Assembly: GCA_027315105.1 (NCBI GenBank)
Contig: DAHUYP010000055.1
Span: forward strand, 1 to 36,853
Length of the DNA: 36,853 bases
Direction: 5' to 3'
Origin: Gammaproteobacteria bacterium
Lineage (GTDB): Bacteria > Pseudomonadota > Gammaproteobacteria > Steroidobacterales > Steroidobacteraceae
Part shown: piece after piece, positions 8,645 to 18,500 of the stretch
Layout of the letters: every line of letters begins with the position of its first letter
Numbering within the stretch: the stretch's first letter is position 1
The notes under the pieces: generated by a model
Told to the model about the DNA's origin: nothing
The model's input: the letters and a program-made list of their open reading frames with translations, nothing else
The model's database searches: none
Position numbers and translations under genes: made by a program

Positions 8645-9774
8645 GCGCGGCCAAGGGCGAACGCCCGATCATCGTCGTCAAGCGCCCCAAGAAGGCCGGC
8701 GGCGGCCATCACGGCGGCGCCTGGAAGGTCGCCTACGCCGACTTCGTGACCGCGATGATGGCGTTCTTCATGGTCATGTGGCTGATCGCCGCGGTCTCCA
8801 AGGAGCAGCGCGCGGCGATCTTCGACTACTTCAAGAATCCGAGCATGCAGCAGGGCAAGTCGCCGCGCGCCTCGCCCGGGCAGCTCGGCCCGGGGGGCGC
8901 GAGTACCAGCGTGATCAACCTGCGCGGCGGGCTCGATGCACGCAAGTCCTCCACCCCGGTGTCCACGGGCCTGGGCACGCCGCGCGATACGCCGAGCCCG
9001 GTCGATCAGTCGGCGCCCAAGGTCGAGCAGCTGCCGAATTCCGTCGAGGAGGCGAAGAAGATCACCGAGGCCGCCGAGCACAGGAAGCTCGAGTCGCTGA
9101 TGGCCGAGCTGCGTGAGGCCATCGACAAGAGCCAGGCGCTCAAGCCGTTCAAGGACCAGCTGCTGCTCGACATCACGCCGGAAGGACTGCGCATCCAGAT
9201 CGTCGATGCGCAAAATCGCCCGATGTTCGACCTGGGCAGTGCCAAGCTCAAGGACTACACCGCCCGCATATTGCACGAGCTGGCGCCGTACCTGAATTCG
9301 GTGCCCAACCGCGTCAGCCTGTCCGGCCACACCGACACCACGCCGTACCTGGCGAAGGCCGGCTATACCAACTGGGACCTGTCGGCCGATCGCGCCAATG
9401 CCGCGCGCCGTGCGCTCGAAGGCGGTGGCCTGGGCACCGACAAGATCGCACGCGTCGTCGGCCTGTCCTCCGCGGTGCTGTTCGACAAGGAAAATCCGCG
9501 CGATCCGATCAACCGGCGCATCAGCATCATCGTCATGACGAAAGAGGCGGAACAGCGAGTCCTCAAGACCGACATGGCGCCGCCAGGCGGCGCCGGCGGC
9601 ACGACGGGTGCCGCGTCGCCGGCCGCCCCGAGCGCCTCACCCGCCCCCACCACGCCGGCTGGCGCGATGGCCCCGAGCGCTGCAGACGTCCCTGTCGCGC
9701 CCGCCGCCGCGCCCGCCGCCGCACCCGCCGCGCCGACCGTCGGTGCGCCCGGCCCGGCCGCGGTTGCGCGCTGA
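8641..9774 (+). CDS. motB: Flagellar stator protein MotB (peptidoglycan anchor)
   Basis: Partner of MotA; anchors the stator to peptidoglycan. The ATG overlaps the motA stop (ATGA) and gives 377 aa. A single transmembrane helix (about 33-53) contains the proton-carrying aspartate D34 in the AYADFVTAMMAFFMVMWL context. A linker/plug region follows, then an OmpA-like peptidoglycan-binding domain (about 190-305) with SLSGHTDTTPY and the NRRISI motif. After about residue 310 the protein ends in a roughly 65-residue Pro/Ala-rich tail absent from shorter MotB proteins; its role is unknown. No other flagellar gene lies in the window. Confidence 0.95.
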   Translation: MSAAKGERPIIVVKRPKKAGGGHHGGAWKVAYADFVTAMMAFFMVMWLIAAVSKEQRAAIFDYFKNPSMQQGKSPRASPGQLGPGGASTSVINLRGGLDARKSSTPVSTGLGTPRDTPSPVDQSAPKVEQLPNSVEEAKKITEAAEHRKLESLMAELREAIDKSQALKPFKDQLLLDITPEGLRIQIVDAQNRPMFDLGSAKLKDYTARILHELAPYLNSVPNRVSLSGHTDTTPYLAKAGYTNWDLSADRANAARRALEGGGLGTDKIARVVGLSSAVLFDKENPRDPINRRISIIVMTKEAEQRVLKTDMAPPGGAGGTTGAASPAAPSASPAPTTPAGAMAPSAADVPVAPAAAPAAAPAAPTVGAPGPAAVAR

Positions 9775-9837
9775 CGCCTCGCGCGATCGGCGTTGCGATA
9801 GACTGCCGCTGCGATCGGGACGGATGGTGGAGGACGC

Positions 9838-11220
9838 ATGCCGCGTGAAAGCTCGGTGCTGGGAACCATTGGCAACACGCCGCTGCTGCAACTGCGCAAC
9901 CTCGACACGGGCAGTTGCCGGCTGTTCGTCAAGCTCGAGAATCAGAATCCCACCGGCTCGATCAAGGACCGTATCGGCCTGTCGATGATCGAAGCGGCCG
10001 AGCGCGAGGGGCGCATCCGCCCCGACAGCGATCCGCCATTCACCATCATCGAGGCGACCGCCGGCAACACCGGCCTCGGACTGGCGCTGGTCGCGGCGCA
10101 GAAGGGCTACCGGCTGCTGCTGGTGATTCCCGACAAGATGGCGCAGGAGAAGCTGCTGCACCTGCGCGCGCTCGGGGCGCAGATCCACCTGACCCGCAGC
10201 GACGTCGGCAAGGGTCACCCCGAACACTATCAGGATCTGGCCGCGCGCCTGGCGCGCGAGACGCCGAACAGCCTGTACGTCAATCAGTTCGAGAATCCCG
10301 CCAATCCGCTGGCGCACGAGGCGACCACGGGACCGGAGATCTGGGCGCAGAGCGGGCACATGCTCGATGCCGTCGTGGTCGGCGTCGGCAGCGGCGGCAC
10401 CTTGACCGGGCTGTCGCGCTATTTCGCCCGTGTCGCCCCGCAGGTCGAAATGATCCTGGCCGATCCGAAGGGCTCGGTGCTGGTGGACGTGGTGAATACC
10501 GGCCGCATGCAGAAGGCCGCAGGCTCGTGGCTGGTGGAAGGCATCGGCGAGGATTTCGTGCCCTCGATCTGCGACCTGTCGCGCGTGCGCCGCGCCTACG
10601 AAATCCCGGATGCGGAGAGCTTCTACACGGCGCGCTCGCTGCTGGCGAACGAAGGCATCCTGGGCGGCTCGAGCACCGGCACGCTGGTGGCCGCGGCGCT
10701 GCGCTATTGCCGCGAGCAGACCTCGCCCAAGCGCGTGGTGACGTTCGTGTGCGACAGCGGCAACAAATACCTGAGCAAGATGTACAACGACCACTGGATG
10801 TTCGACCAGGGCCTGCTCGAGCGTCCCAAGCACGGCAATCTGCTCGATCTGATCGTGCGCCGTTACCAGGAAGGCGGGGCGGTGACGCTCTCGCCGCAGG
10901 ACACGCTGCTGCTTGCCTATCGGCGCATGAAGCTGTTCGACGTATCGCAGATTCCGGTGATGCAGGGCGAGCGCGTGATCGGCATCGTCGATGAGTCGGA
11001 TCTGGTGATGCATCTGCACACCGATCCGGCGCGCTTCCAGGACCCGGTCAGCACGGCGATGGTCGCGCAGCTGGAAACCATTGCGCCGGATGCGCCGATC
11101 GGCGAGCTGCTGCCGATCTTCCAGCGCGACCACGTGGCGATCGTCGCCGAGCGCGGCCGCTTCATCGGCCTGATCACCCGCATCGACCTGCTCAACTATC
11201 TGCGCAAGCAACTCGCCTGA
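9838..11220 (+). CDS. cbs: Cystathionine beta-synthase
   Basis: PLP enzyme that condenses serine with homocysteine to cystathionine, the first step of reverse transsulfuration. Residues 1-310 form the cysteine-synthase fold, with PLP lysine K43 in NPTGSIKDR, the substrate/phosphate loops ATAGNTG and GVGSGGTLTG, and GGSSTG. Residues about 340-455 form two CBS (Bateman) domains, which in the family bind regulatory adenosyl ligands. The 460 aa length fits this two-part family and excludes plain CysK/CysM (about 310 aa). A GGAGG ribosome-binding site (9829-9833) precedes the ATG. A TAGACT hexamer at 9799-9804 may be a -10. The next gene supplies the second step. Confidence 0.92.
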   Translation: MPRESSVLGTIGNTPLLQLRNLDTGSCRLFVKLENQNPTGSIKDRIGLSMIEAAEREGRIRPDSDPPFTIIEATAGNTGLGLALVAAQKGYRLLLVIPDKMAQEKLLHLRALGAQIHLTRSDVGKGHPEHYQDLAARLARETPNSLYVNQFENPANPLAHEATTGPEIWAQSGHMLDAVVVGVGSGGTLTGLSRYFARVAPQVEMILADPKGSVLVDVVNTGRMQKAAGSWLVEGIGEDFVPSICDLSRVRRAYEIPDAESFYTARSLLANEGILGGSSTGTLVAAALRYCREQTSPKRVVTFVCDSGNKYLSKMYNDHWMFDQGLLERPKHGNLLDLIVRRYQEGGAVTLSPQDTLLLAYRRMKLFDVSQIPVMQGERVIGIVDESDLVMHLHTDPARFQDPVSTAMVAQLETIAPDAPIGELLPIFQRDHVAIVAERGRFIGLITRIDLLNYLRKQLA

Positions 11221-11267
11221 CCGTGTCGACGCGGAAAAAAGTGAGCTCCTGGCGCCATGGGCCGCAT

Positions 11268-11297
11268 ATGATGCGGCATCATGTGATGCAGGCATCA
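11268..11297. promoter_or_regulatory. Two tandem palindromes between cbs and the cystathionine lyase gene
   Basis: ATGATGC-G-GCATCAT (11268-11282) is a perfect 15-bp palindrome. Two nt later TGATGC-AG-GCATCA (11284-11297) is a perfect 14-bp palindrome. Together they also form a direct repeat, ATGCGGCATCATG then ATGCAGGCATCATG. Centres are about 15-16 bp apart, and the pair ends 30 nt before the downstream ATG. The shape is that of a double operator for a dimeric regulator of sulfur amino-acid genes. The regulator is unknown. Confidence 0.55.
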
Positions 11298-11326
11298 TGG
11301 ATCGGCCCTTGCGGCACGGTGAGTGA

Positions 11327-12517
11327 ATGAGCGACCAACGGCCGGTTGGCCCACGGCAGGCTTTTGCGACCCGCACGATCCACGCCGGCCAGTCGCCGGA
11401 CCCGAGCACGGGCGCGGTCATGCCGCCGATCTATACCAGCTCGACCTACGCGCAGCGCAGCCCCGGGGTGCACCAGGGGTATGAGTATTCGCGCAGCCAG
11501 AATCCGACCCGCTTCGCCTACGAGCGCTGCCTGGCGGATCTGGAGGACGGCACGCGCGGCTTCGCCTTCGCCTCGGGGCTCGCCGCCACGGCGACGCTGC
11601 TCGAGCTGCTCTCGCCGGGCGACCACGTGATCACCTCGGACGATCTGTACGGCGGCACTCGCCGCCTGTTCACGCAGGTGCGCGAATCGTCGGCCGGGCT
11701 GAATTTCTCGTTCGTGGATCTGCGCGACACGCAGCTGGTGCAGGCCGCCGTGCGGCCGCAGACGCGGCTGATCTGGGTGGAGAGCCCGAGCAACCCGATG
11801 CTCAAGCTCGCGGACCTGGCGGCGATCGCGGCGCTGGCGCGCCGCCGCGGCATCCTCACGGCCGCCGACAACACCTTCGCGACGCCCTATCTGCAACGGC
11901 CGCTGGGCGTCGGCTTCGACGTGGTGATGCACTCGGCGACCAAGTACCTCAACGGTCACTCCGACGTGATCAATGGTGCGCTGATCGTCGGCGACAACGC
12001 CGAGCTGGGCGAGCGGCTGGCATTCCTGCAGAATTCCGTGGGCGCGGTGGCCGGCCCGTTCGACTCGTTCCTGGCGCTGCGCGGCCTCAAGACGCTGGCG
12101 CTGCGCATGCAGCGCCACTGCGAGAACGCGCTGGAGCTGGCGGCGTTCCTGGAGCGCCATCCCAAGGTCGCGCGCGTGCATTATCCCGGACTGGCCTCGC
12201 ACCCCCAGCATGCGCTGGCACGCTCGCAGATGCGCGATCCGCAGGGACGCAGCGCCTTCGGCGGCATGATCTCGCTCGAACTGGCGGGCGGAATCGAGCA
12301 TGCCCGCAGTTTCCTCGAGCGCTGCCGGGTGTTCACGCTCGCCGAGTCGCTCGGCGGCGTCGAGAGCCTGATCGAGCATCCGGCGATCATGACCCATGCC
12401 AGCGTGCCGCGCGCGGAGCGGGACAAGCTCGGCATCGGCGATGGGCTGTGCCGGCTGTCGGTCGGCATCGAGGACTGCGCGGATCTGAAGGCGGATCTGC
12501 TGCAGGCCCTGGGCTAG
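11327..12517 (+). CDS. Cystathionine gamma-lyase / gamma-synthase family PLP enzyme
   Basis: Cys/Met-metabolism PLP enzyme of 396 aa. Next to cystathionine beta-synthase it most likely cleaves cystathionine to cysteine, ammonia and 2-oxobutyrate, completing reverse transsulfuration; gamma-synthase activity cannot be excluded from sequence. Visible are YSRSQNPTR (54-62), the PLP-phosphate site ASGLAAT (82-88), the Tyr of DDLYGGTRRLF, AADNTFATPYLQ, and the PLP lysine K206 in HSATKYLNGHSD. The C-terminal FTLAESLGGVESLIEHPA segment is typical of the family. The start has a GGTGAG site 4-5 nt upstream. The tandem palindromes between this gene and cbs suggest its own regulation. Confidence 0.9.
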   Translation: MSDQRPVGPRQAFATRTIHAGQSPDPSTGAVMPPIYTSSTYAQRSPGVHQGYEYSRSQNPTRFAYERCLADLEDGTRGFAFASGLAATATLLELLSPGDHVITSDDLYGGTRRLFTQVRESSAGLNFSFVDLRDTQLVQAAVRPQTRLIWVESPSNPMLKLADLAAIAALARRRGILTAADNTFATPYLQRPLGVGFDVVMHSATKYLNGHSDVINGALIVGDNAELGERLAFLQNSVGAVAGPFDSFLALRGLKTLALRMQRHCENALELAAFLERHPKVARVHYPGLASHPQHALARSQMRDPQGRSAFGGMISLELAGGIEHARSFLERCRVFTLAESLGGVESLIEHPAIMTHASVPRAERDKLGIGDGLCRLSVGIEDCADLKADLLQALG

Positions 12518-12527
12518 GCCTCGAAGC

Positions 12528-13367
12528 ATGAGCCGCGGCCGTCGTGACACCCCACTCGGCCCGCGAACGCTGGACGGCGCGCAGTGCGAGCGCATGACGC
12601 AATCCGAGCCGGGGCTGCGCGCTCCCCACCCGCCATTGACGGCGTACTACGCGCGCGAAGGCGACCGCGGCGCCTGGGTGCGCGATCTGTTCGACCGTAC
12701 GGCCGGTGACTATGATCGGGTCGAGCGCCTGCTGGCGCTGGGCAGCGGCAGCTGGTATCGGCGCTGCGCGCTGCAGCGGGCCGGCCTGCAATCCGGCATG
12801 ACGGTCATCGACGTCGGCACGGGAACCGGCCTGGTGGCGCGCGAAGCCGCCCGCATCGTCGGCGAACCGGCGCGCGTGCTCGGGGTGGATCCGAGCCCCG
12901 GCATGGTCGGGCAGGCCAGGGTGCCGCCGGGCGTGCGGCTGGCGTCGGGCAGCGCGGAATCGATCCCCGCCGCCGACGGTGCGGCGGAATTCCTGAGCCT
13001 GGGCTACGCGCTGCGCCACATCGGTGATCTGTCACGCGCCTTCGCCGAGTTTCACCGCGTGCTCAAGCCCGGGGGCCGGCTGTGCGTGCTCGAGATCACC
13101 TCACCGGCCAGCGCCTGGTCGCGCGCGCTGCTGAAGCTGTACCTGCGCGGCATCATTCCGCTCGCGGCGCGCATCGTCGCCCGGCATCGGGCCATGCCGC
13201 TGCTGATGCGCTATTACTGGGACACCATCGAGGCCTGCGTGTCGCCGGCGTCGATCCTGCGGGCGATCGCCGCGGCGGGCTTCGTCGACGTATGCCGCCA
13301 CGTGGAGCTCGGAATGTTCTCGGAATATCGGGCCACGAAACCGCGCATCGAGCCGCGCAGCGCCTGA
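12528..13367 (+). CDS. UbiE/COQ5-type class I SAM-dependent methyltransferase
   Basis: Predicted soluble C- or O-methyltransferase. The SAM-binding Rossmann motif is clear: VIDVGTGTGLVAREA, then GVDPSPGMVGQA, then LSLGYALRHIGD and FHRVLKPGGRLCVLEI. The FDRTAGDYDRVERLLALGSG segment and the LLMRYYWDTIEAC segment resemble the UbiE family of quinone methyltransferases, but identity as the ubiquinone enzyme is not established. The ATG at 12528 lies 10 nt after the upstream stop and gives 279 aa; ATG 12594 (257 aa) is about equally likely, since the first 22 residues look unconserved and neither start has a strong ribosome-binding site. It may be transcribed with the two transsulfuration genes. Confidence 0.82.
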   Translation: MSRGRRDTPLGPRTLDGAQCERMTQSEPGLRAPHPPLTAYYAREGDRGAWVRDLFDRTAGDYDRVERLLALGSGSWYRRCALQRAGLQSGMTVIDVGTGTGLVAREAARIVGEPARVLGVDPSPGMVGQARVPPGVRLASGSAESIPAADGAAEFLSLGYALRHIGDLSRAFAEFHRVLKPGGRLCVLEITSPASAWSRALLKLYLRGIIPLAARIVARHRAMPLLMRYYWDTIEACVSPASILRAIAAAGFVDVCRHVELGMFSEYRATKPRIEPRSA

Positions 13368-13546
13368 GCCGGAACCCGAGCTCCGGTGCGCGCCACCGGC
13401 CGGCGATGACCGCGCCGCCGGATGCGCTGTAGACTAGTGGCAGAACCGACCCACGATCGGTGCGGGCGAGCAGCGCTCAGTGGCGCGGCGCCCATCAAGC
13501 AGGCCAGCAGCGGGTAGAGCGCACAGGTGCACGACAGGATGACCAC

Positions 13547-13582
13547 ATGCACGCGCCCATGCACGCGCCCAGGCACGCGGGT
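13547..13582. repeat. 12-bp tandem repeat, two perfect copies plus a degenerate third
   Basis: ATGCACGCGCCC occurs at 13547-13558 and 13559-13570, followed by AGGCACGCGGGT (13571-13582). It lies in the 244-bp gap between the methyltransferase gene and tamA, about 30 nt before the tamA start. The gap also has a TAGACT hexamer at 13430-13435. I see no convincing gene in the gap. Confidence 0.6.
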
Positions 13583-13599
13583 CGGCGCGCGGCTGCGGG

Positions 13600-13605
13600 C
13601 ATACT
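13600..13605 (+). promoter_or_regulatory. Possible -10 element for a leaderless tamA transcript
   Basis: CATACT resembles a TATAAT hexamer and ends only 6 nt before the tamA ATG at 13612. Transcription from it would begin at or next to the start codon. No Shine-Dalgarno is visible before the ATG, which fits a leaderless mRNA. No clear -35 is seen, so this is tentative. Confidence 0.3.
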
Positions 13606-13611
13606 AGCCCG

Positions 13612-15585
13612 ATGCGGTGCAAGGTCTGGTTCATGCTCACGGCATTGTTGATCGCGCGCGCGGTGCAGGCCGCCGATCCGCAGCCCTATACCGTGCACAT
13701 CGACGCCACCGGCAACCCGGCGCTCGATGCGACTCTGAACGCCAGCTCGCAGCTGGTATCGCTGCGGACCACGGCGCCGGCCGGGCCGTTTGCGCTCGTC
13801 GGCCGCGCCGATGCCGACATCGAGCGGCTGCAGACGGTGCTGGAGAGCTACGGCTACTACCGGCGCCGCGTGAGCATCACGATCAACGGCGAGTCGCTGG
13901 ACGATCCCGGGCTGCCCGGCGCGCTCGAGTCGGCGTCGAAGGACACGCCCGCCAAGGTGCAGGTCAACATCGAGCCCGGGCCGCTCTATCACCTGCGCCG
14001 CGTGACGCTCGAGGGCGAGGTGAGCGAGCAGGCGCGCCGCGCGTTCGGCCTGCAGAGCGGTGCGCCGGCCATCGCCTCGCTGGTGCTGGCGGCCAGGGAC
14101 CGCCTGCTCGATGCGCTGCAGGAGGAAGGCCACGCATTCGCCAAGGTGGAGGAGCCGATCGCCTACGAGGACCCGCAGGAGCCGCTGCTCGACGTGAGCA
14201 TCAAGGTCGATGAGGGCGCGCGCTATGAGCTCGGGGAGATCCGCTTCGAAGGCCTGAAGCGCGTGCACGAAGCGTTCCTGCGCCGCCGGCTGCTGCTGCA
14301 TCCGGGCGAGCAGTACAGCCCGAGCAAGATCGAGCGCGCACGCACCGACCTGCTGTCGCTCGGTACGTTCGCGGGCATCTCGGTGCGAACGCCCAAGCCG
14401 TCCGACGCGCAGGGCGGGCGGCTGCCGATCACGTTCGTCGTGCAGGAGCGCCGGCGGCACGCGGTCAATCTGAACGCCGCATATTCGAGCGACCTGGGCG
14501 GCAGCGGCGGCGCGACCTGGACGGATCGCGACCTGTTCGGCAACGCCGAGCAGCTCAACCTCAACGCCAGCATCATCAACTGGGGCGGCACCGCGTCCAC
14601 CAGTCTCGGCTATACCCTCGGGGCGCAGCTCAGCAAGCCCGACTTCCTGCAGCGCGACCAATCGCTGCAGATCAGCGTCAACGCGCTCCAGCAGGACCTG
14701 CTGGCCTACAATCAGACCGCCGCCACCGCCGCCACGTCGCTCAACCGCAAGCTCTCGTCGACCTGGAGCGCCAGCGTCGGCATCAGCGTCGAACAGGAGA
14801 AGATCTTCCAGCAGGGCGTGCATCTCTACTACACGCTGATCGCGCTGCCGCTGAGCGCGAAGTACGACAGCACCGGCCTCGACAACCCGTTGCTCGATCC
14901 GGTGAAGGGGGTGCGCGCGAGCGTGGCGGTGTCGCCGACCGAGTCGCTGGGCTCGGGCCCGGCGGTGGGCGCCGCTCCGGCGACGCCGGGCTCCACCCAG
15001 GGGACGCAGAACCAGGGGCGGGCGAACTTCGTGATCACCCAGCTGAGCTTTGCGACCTATTTCGACCTGGCGCGGCTCGGGTGGACGCAGAGCGGCCGCA
15101 GCGTGCTGGCGCTGCGCGCACTCGGCGCCGACGCGCACGGGGCGAGCCAGTTCAGCCTGCCGCCGGACCAGCGCTTCTACGGCGGCGGCAGCGCGACCAT
15201 CCGCGGCTACGACTATCAGTCGATCGGGCCGCAATTCATCGTCCCCCCGAGCCAGCTGCCCGCCAACCTGCGCAACACCGTCGTCTACAGCGGCATCCCG
15301 ACCGGTGGCACGGAGCTGGCGGCCGCCGGCCTGGAATTCCGCCAGCGCCTGTGGCGCAATCTGGGCGCCGCAGCGTTCGTCGACGCCGGCGGCGTGACCA
15401 CCGGCACCCAGCCGTTCAAGATATTCCGCTGCTCGCCGAACTTCGACTGCGGCCTCGGCTACGGCGTCGGCGGGCGCTACTACACGCCGATCGGGCCGGT
15501 CCGGCTCGACATCGGATTTCCGAGCGTGCGCCTGCAGGGCAACCACGCGGTCGAGATCTACGTCGGCATCGGGCAGGCCTTCTGA
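13612..15585 (+). CDS. tamA: TamA, Omp85-family outer-membrane translocation/assembly protein
   Basis: Outer-membrane half of the TamA-TamB complex, which helps insert some outer-membrane proteins and, with TamB, moves phospholipid across the periplasm. At 657 aa it has a signal peptide (1 to about 20, cleavage near VQA-AD), three POTRA domains (about 25-280) and a 16-strand beta-barrel. The Omp85 L6-loop signature GGGSATIRGYDYQSIGP spans residues 524-540, with R531-G532-Y533 as the key triad. The C-terminus ends in phenylalanine, as beta-barrel proteins do. An alternative start at ATG 13633 has an AAGG site but loses the positive N-terminus of the signal. The stop overlaps tamB (TGATG). Confidence 0.93.
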   Translation: MRCKVWFMLTALLIARAVQAADPQPYTVHIDATGNPALDATLNASSQLVSLRTTAPAGPFALVGRADADIERLQTVLESYGYYRRRVSITINGESLDDPGLPGALESASKDTPAKVQVNIEPGPLYHLRRVTLEGEVSEQARRAFGLQSGAPAIASLVLAARDRLLDALQEEGHAFAKVEEPIAYEDPQEPLLDVSIKVDEGARYELGEIRFEGLKRVHEAFLRRRLLLHPGEQYSPSKIERARTDLLSLGTFAGISVRTPKPSDAQGGRLPITFVVQERRRHAVNLNAAYSSDLGGSGGATWTDRDLFGNAEQLNLNASIINWGGTASTSLGYTLGAQLSKPDFLQRDQSLQISVNALQQDLLAYNQTAATAATSLNRKLSSTWSASVGISVEQEKIFQQGVHLYYTLIALPLSAKYDSTGLDNPLLDPVKGVRASVAVSPTESLGSGPAVGAAPATPGSTQGTQNQGRANFVITQLSFATYFDLARLGWTQSGRSVLALRALGADAHGASQFSLPPDQRFYGGGSATIRGYDYQSIGPQFIVPPSQLPANLRNTVVYSGIPTGGTELAAAGLEFRQRLWRNLGAAAFVDAGGVTTGTQPFKIFRCSPNFDCGLGYGVGGRYYTPIGPVRLDIGFPSVRLQGNHAVEIYVGIGQAF

Positions 15586-18500
15586 TGCGGCGCCGATACC
15601 GGATCACGCTCGCGCTGCTGGCGACGCCGGTGGCGCTGACGGCGCTGCTGCTGGCGGTGCTGCTCGCGCTCGGCAACACCGAGGGCGGCCGCCGGTTCAT
15701 CGAGTCGAGCACCGCGCGGCTGAGCGGCGGCACGGTGCGGCTGCAGGGCCTCGCCGGCCGCTTTCCCGATCAGCTGCGGCTCGCGCAACTGCGTCTGGGC
15801 GATCCGCAGGGCGTGTGGCTCGAGGTGGACGATCTGCAGCTGCGATGGTCGCCGCTGCGGCTGTGGTCGCGGCAGGGACAGATCGAGCTGTTGCAGGCCG
15901 CGCGCGTGTCCGTCGCGCGCGCGCCGGCCTATGCGTCGCGCAAGCAGCCGCGCAAGTCGCAGGGCCTGTGGCTGCGGGGGCTCGAGATCGATCGGCTGGA
16001 GGTGGCGCGCCTGGAACTCGGCGCGCCGCTGGTCGGCAATCCGGTGGCCGCGCGGGTGCAGGGCAGCGCGCGCCTGAGCTCGCTGCAGCAGGCCTCGCTG
16101 CAGCTGACGGCGCAGCGGCTCGATACCGTGCCGGCGACCTACCGGGCGACGGCGCAGATCGACCCGGCGCGGGTCGATGCGACGCTGACGTTGCAGGAGG
16201 GCGCCGGCGGACCGCTGGCACATCTGCTGCGCCTGCCGGGGCTGGGGGCGCTGTCGGTCGAGCTGCGATTGAACGGACCGCGCGAGGCCGTCGAGACGCG
16301 GTTCGAGGCGCATGCCGAGGCGCTGCAGGCGGCCGTGAACGGCACGCTCGATCTGCGCGCTCGCGCCGCGCAGCTGGCGGTGACGCTGGCGGCGCCGGCG
16401 ATGACGCTGCGCCCCGGACTGTCCTGGCAGCGGCTGTCGCTGCAGGGCCAGTGGAGCGGTGCGCTCACGGCCCCGAGCACCACGGCGCACGTGGATCTGG
16501 CCGGCCTGACGATCGGTCCGCTGCAGATCGAGGCCATGCAGGCCGATCTGCACAATCAGCTCCAGGATCGGCGCCAGGAGCTGGTCATGGATGCACGCGT
16601 CGCCGGATTATTGCTGCCGGGCCTGCCGTCGGCGCTGCTGCGCGGCGCGCCGCTCGGCGTGCACGGCGAGCTGGGACTGGGCGATGCGAGCTGGCCCATG
16701 CAGTTCATCCTGTCGCATCCGCGCTTCGATGCCCACGGACAGATCCAGTTCGGCGCGGCCGCAGCCGGCAGCGCGAGCATGCAGCTGCACGATCTGTCGC
16801 CCGTGGCCGAGCTCATACACCTGGATCTTGCCGGCCGGGCATCGCTGCAGGCGAAGCTCAGCCGCGCGGGCACGACCATGCGCATCGAGATCTCCAGCGA
16901 GCTCGAGGTCACGGGCGGCACCCCGCTGCTCGCACCGCTGCTCGCGCCGCGCGCCACGCTGACGGGCTCGCTGGCGCTGCGCGAGGGCACCGTGGAACTG
17001 GAACGCTCGGAGCTCGTCAGCCCGCACCTGCACGCCGCCGCGCACGGCGGCGATCTGCGCAGCGCCCTGGCGCTGAGCTGGACGCTGTCGGTGCCGGACC
17101 TGGCGGCGCTGTCGAGCGCGCTGGCCGGAAACCTGAATGCCACGGGAGTGGTACAGGGCACGCGGCCGCGGCTGACCGTAGCGGCGCAGGCCAGCGGCGA
17201 GGTCTCGACCCACGGCTCGGCGCTCGGGGCGATGCAGCTGCGCCTGGGCCTGCACGACCTGCCGGAGCAGCCCGTCGGCCGCATCGAGCTCAGCGGCATG
17301 CTCGATCAGGCGCCGCTGCAGCTCACCGCCGGCGCGCAGCGCGGTGCCGACGGTGTGATCGCCGTGCAGATCGAACGCGGCGATTGGAAGAGTGCCCATG
17401 CCGAGGGTGCGATACAGCTCGAAGGCGCGTCGCACTCGCCGCACGGGCACTTCGAGCTGCGCGTGGCGCGGCTCGAGGATCTGCAGCGCCTGCTCGGGCA
17501 GAAGCTGCAGGGCAGCGCTGCGGCAAACCTGGACTTCAAGGGCCAGGACAGCCGCAATCGCGCGATGGTGGACGTGCAGGTGCGCGATCTGGCGGTCGCG
17601 AGCCTGCAGGTGCCGCGGTTGCAGCTGCGCGGTCAGATCGATCAGCCGACCTCGCACCCGACGCTGGCGCTGCAGCTCTCGGCCAGCGGCGAGAGCGCCG
17701 GGGTCAGCGCCGAGCTCGGCGCCGAGGCGCGCGGCGTGCTCGACAACCTGAACCTGAGCGCCAAGCTCGTGACCGCCGGCACGCCGGCGACGGCGGCGCG
17801 GCTCGAGGCTGCGGCGACGCTGCATGCGGGCCGGCGCGAGCTGCGCCTGACGGCCCTGACGGCGCATTACCGGCAACAGACCTTGACGCTGCTCGATCCG
17901 GTGCTGGTCAGCTACGGCGATGGCCTGGCGGTGGATCGGCTGCGCCTGCGGCTGGCGCAGGCGCTGCTGCTGGCGCGCGGACGGCTCACACCGAATCTCG
18001 ATCTGCATCTGTCGCTCAGCAACGTCACGCCCGCGCTGCTGCGCTTCGAGCTGCCGGAGCTGGCCGGCGACGGGCGCGTCGACGCCGAGGTGCAGCTCGC
18101 CGGCAGCCTCGCGCGCCCCACGGGCGTCGTGAGCGTGACCGGGCAGGGATTGCGGGCCCACAGCGGCGCGGCCCGCGGCCTGCCGGCCACCGAATTCACC
18201 GTCAATGCGCAGCTGGCCGGCGAATCGGCGCAGCTCGACGTGCAGCTGCATGCCGGGGAGCATCTGCAGCTGCGGCTCAACGGACAGGCGCCGCTGTCGC
18301 GCACCGGTCCGATGGCGCTGCAGCTGCACGGGAACGTCGCGTTGAAACTGCTCAATCCGATCCTCGAGGCCCGCGGCCAGAGCCTGCTCGGTCAGACGCG
18401 CATCGACGCCGAGATCGGCGGTACGCCCGCGGCCCCGAGCGTACACGGCACGCTCACGCTGACGCAGGGCGATCTGCAGGACTACCCGCGCGGGGTGCGC

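Noticed and set aside
13376-13547. Small minus-strand hydrophobic frame between the methyltransferase gene and tamA
   Set aside because: A short hydrophobic start (VHVVILSCTCALYPLLACLM) is followed by Arg-rich sequence running into the methyltransferase gene; no ribosome-binding site or family.
13612-13640. ATG 13633 as the tamA start
   Set aside because: It has an AAGG site but would remove the basic N-terminus of the signal peptide; ATG 13612 is kept with this doubt noted.
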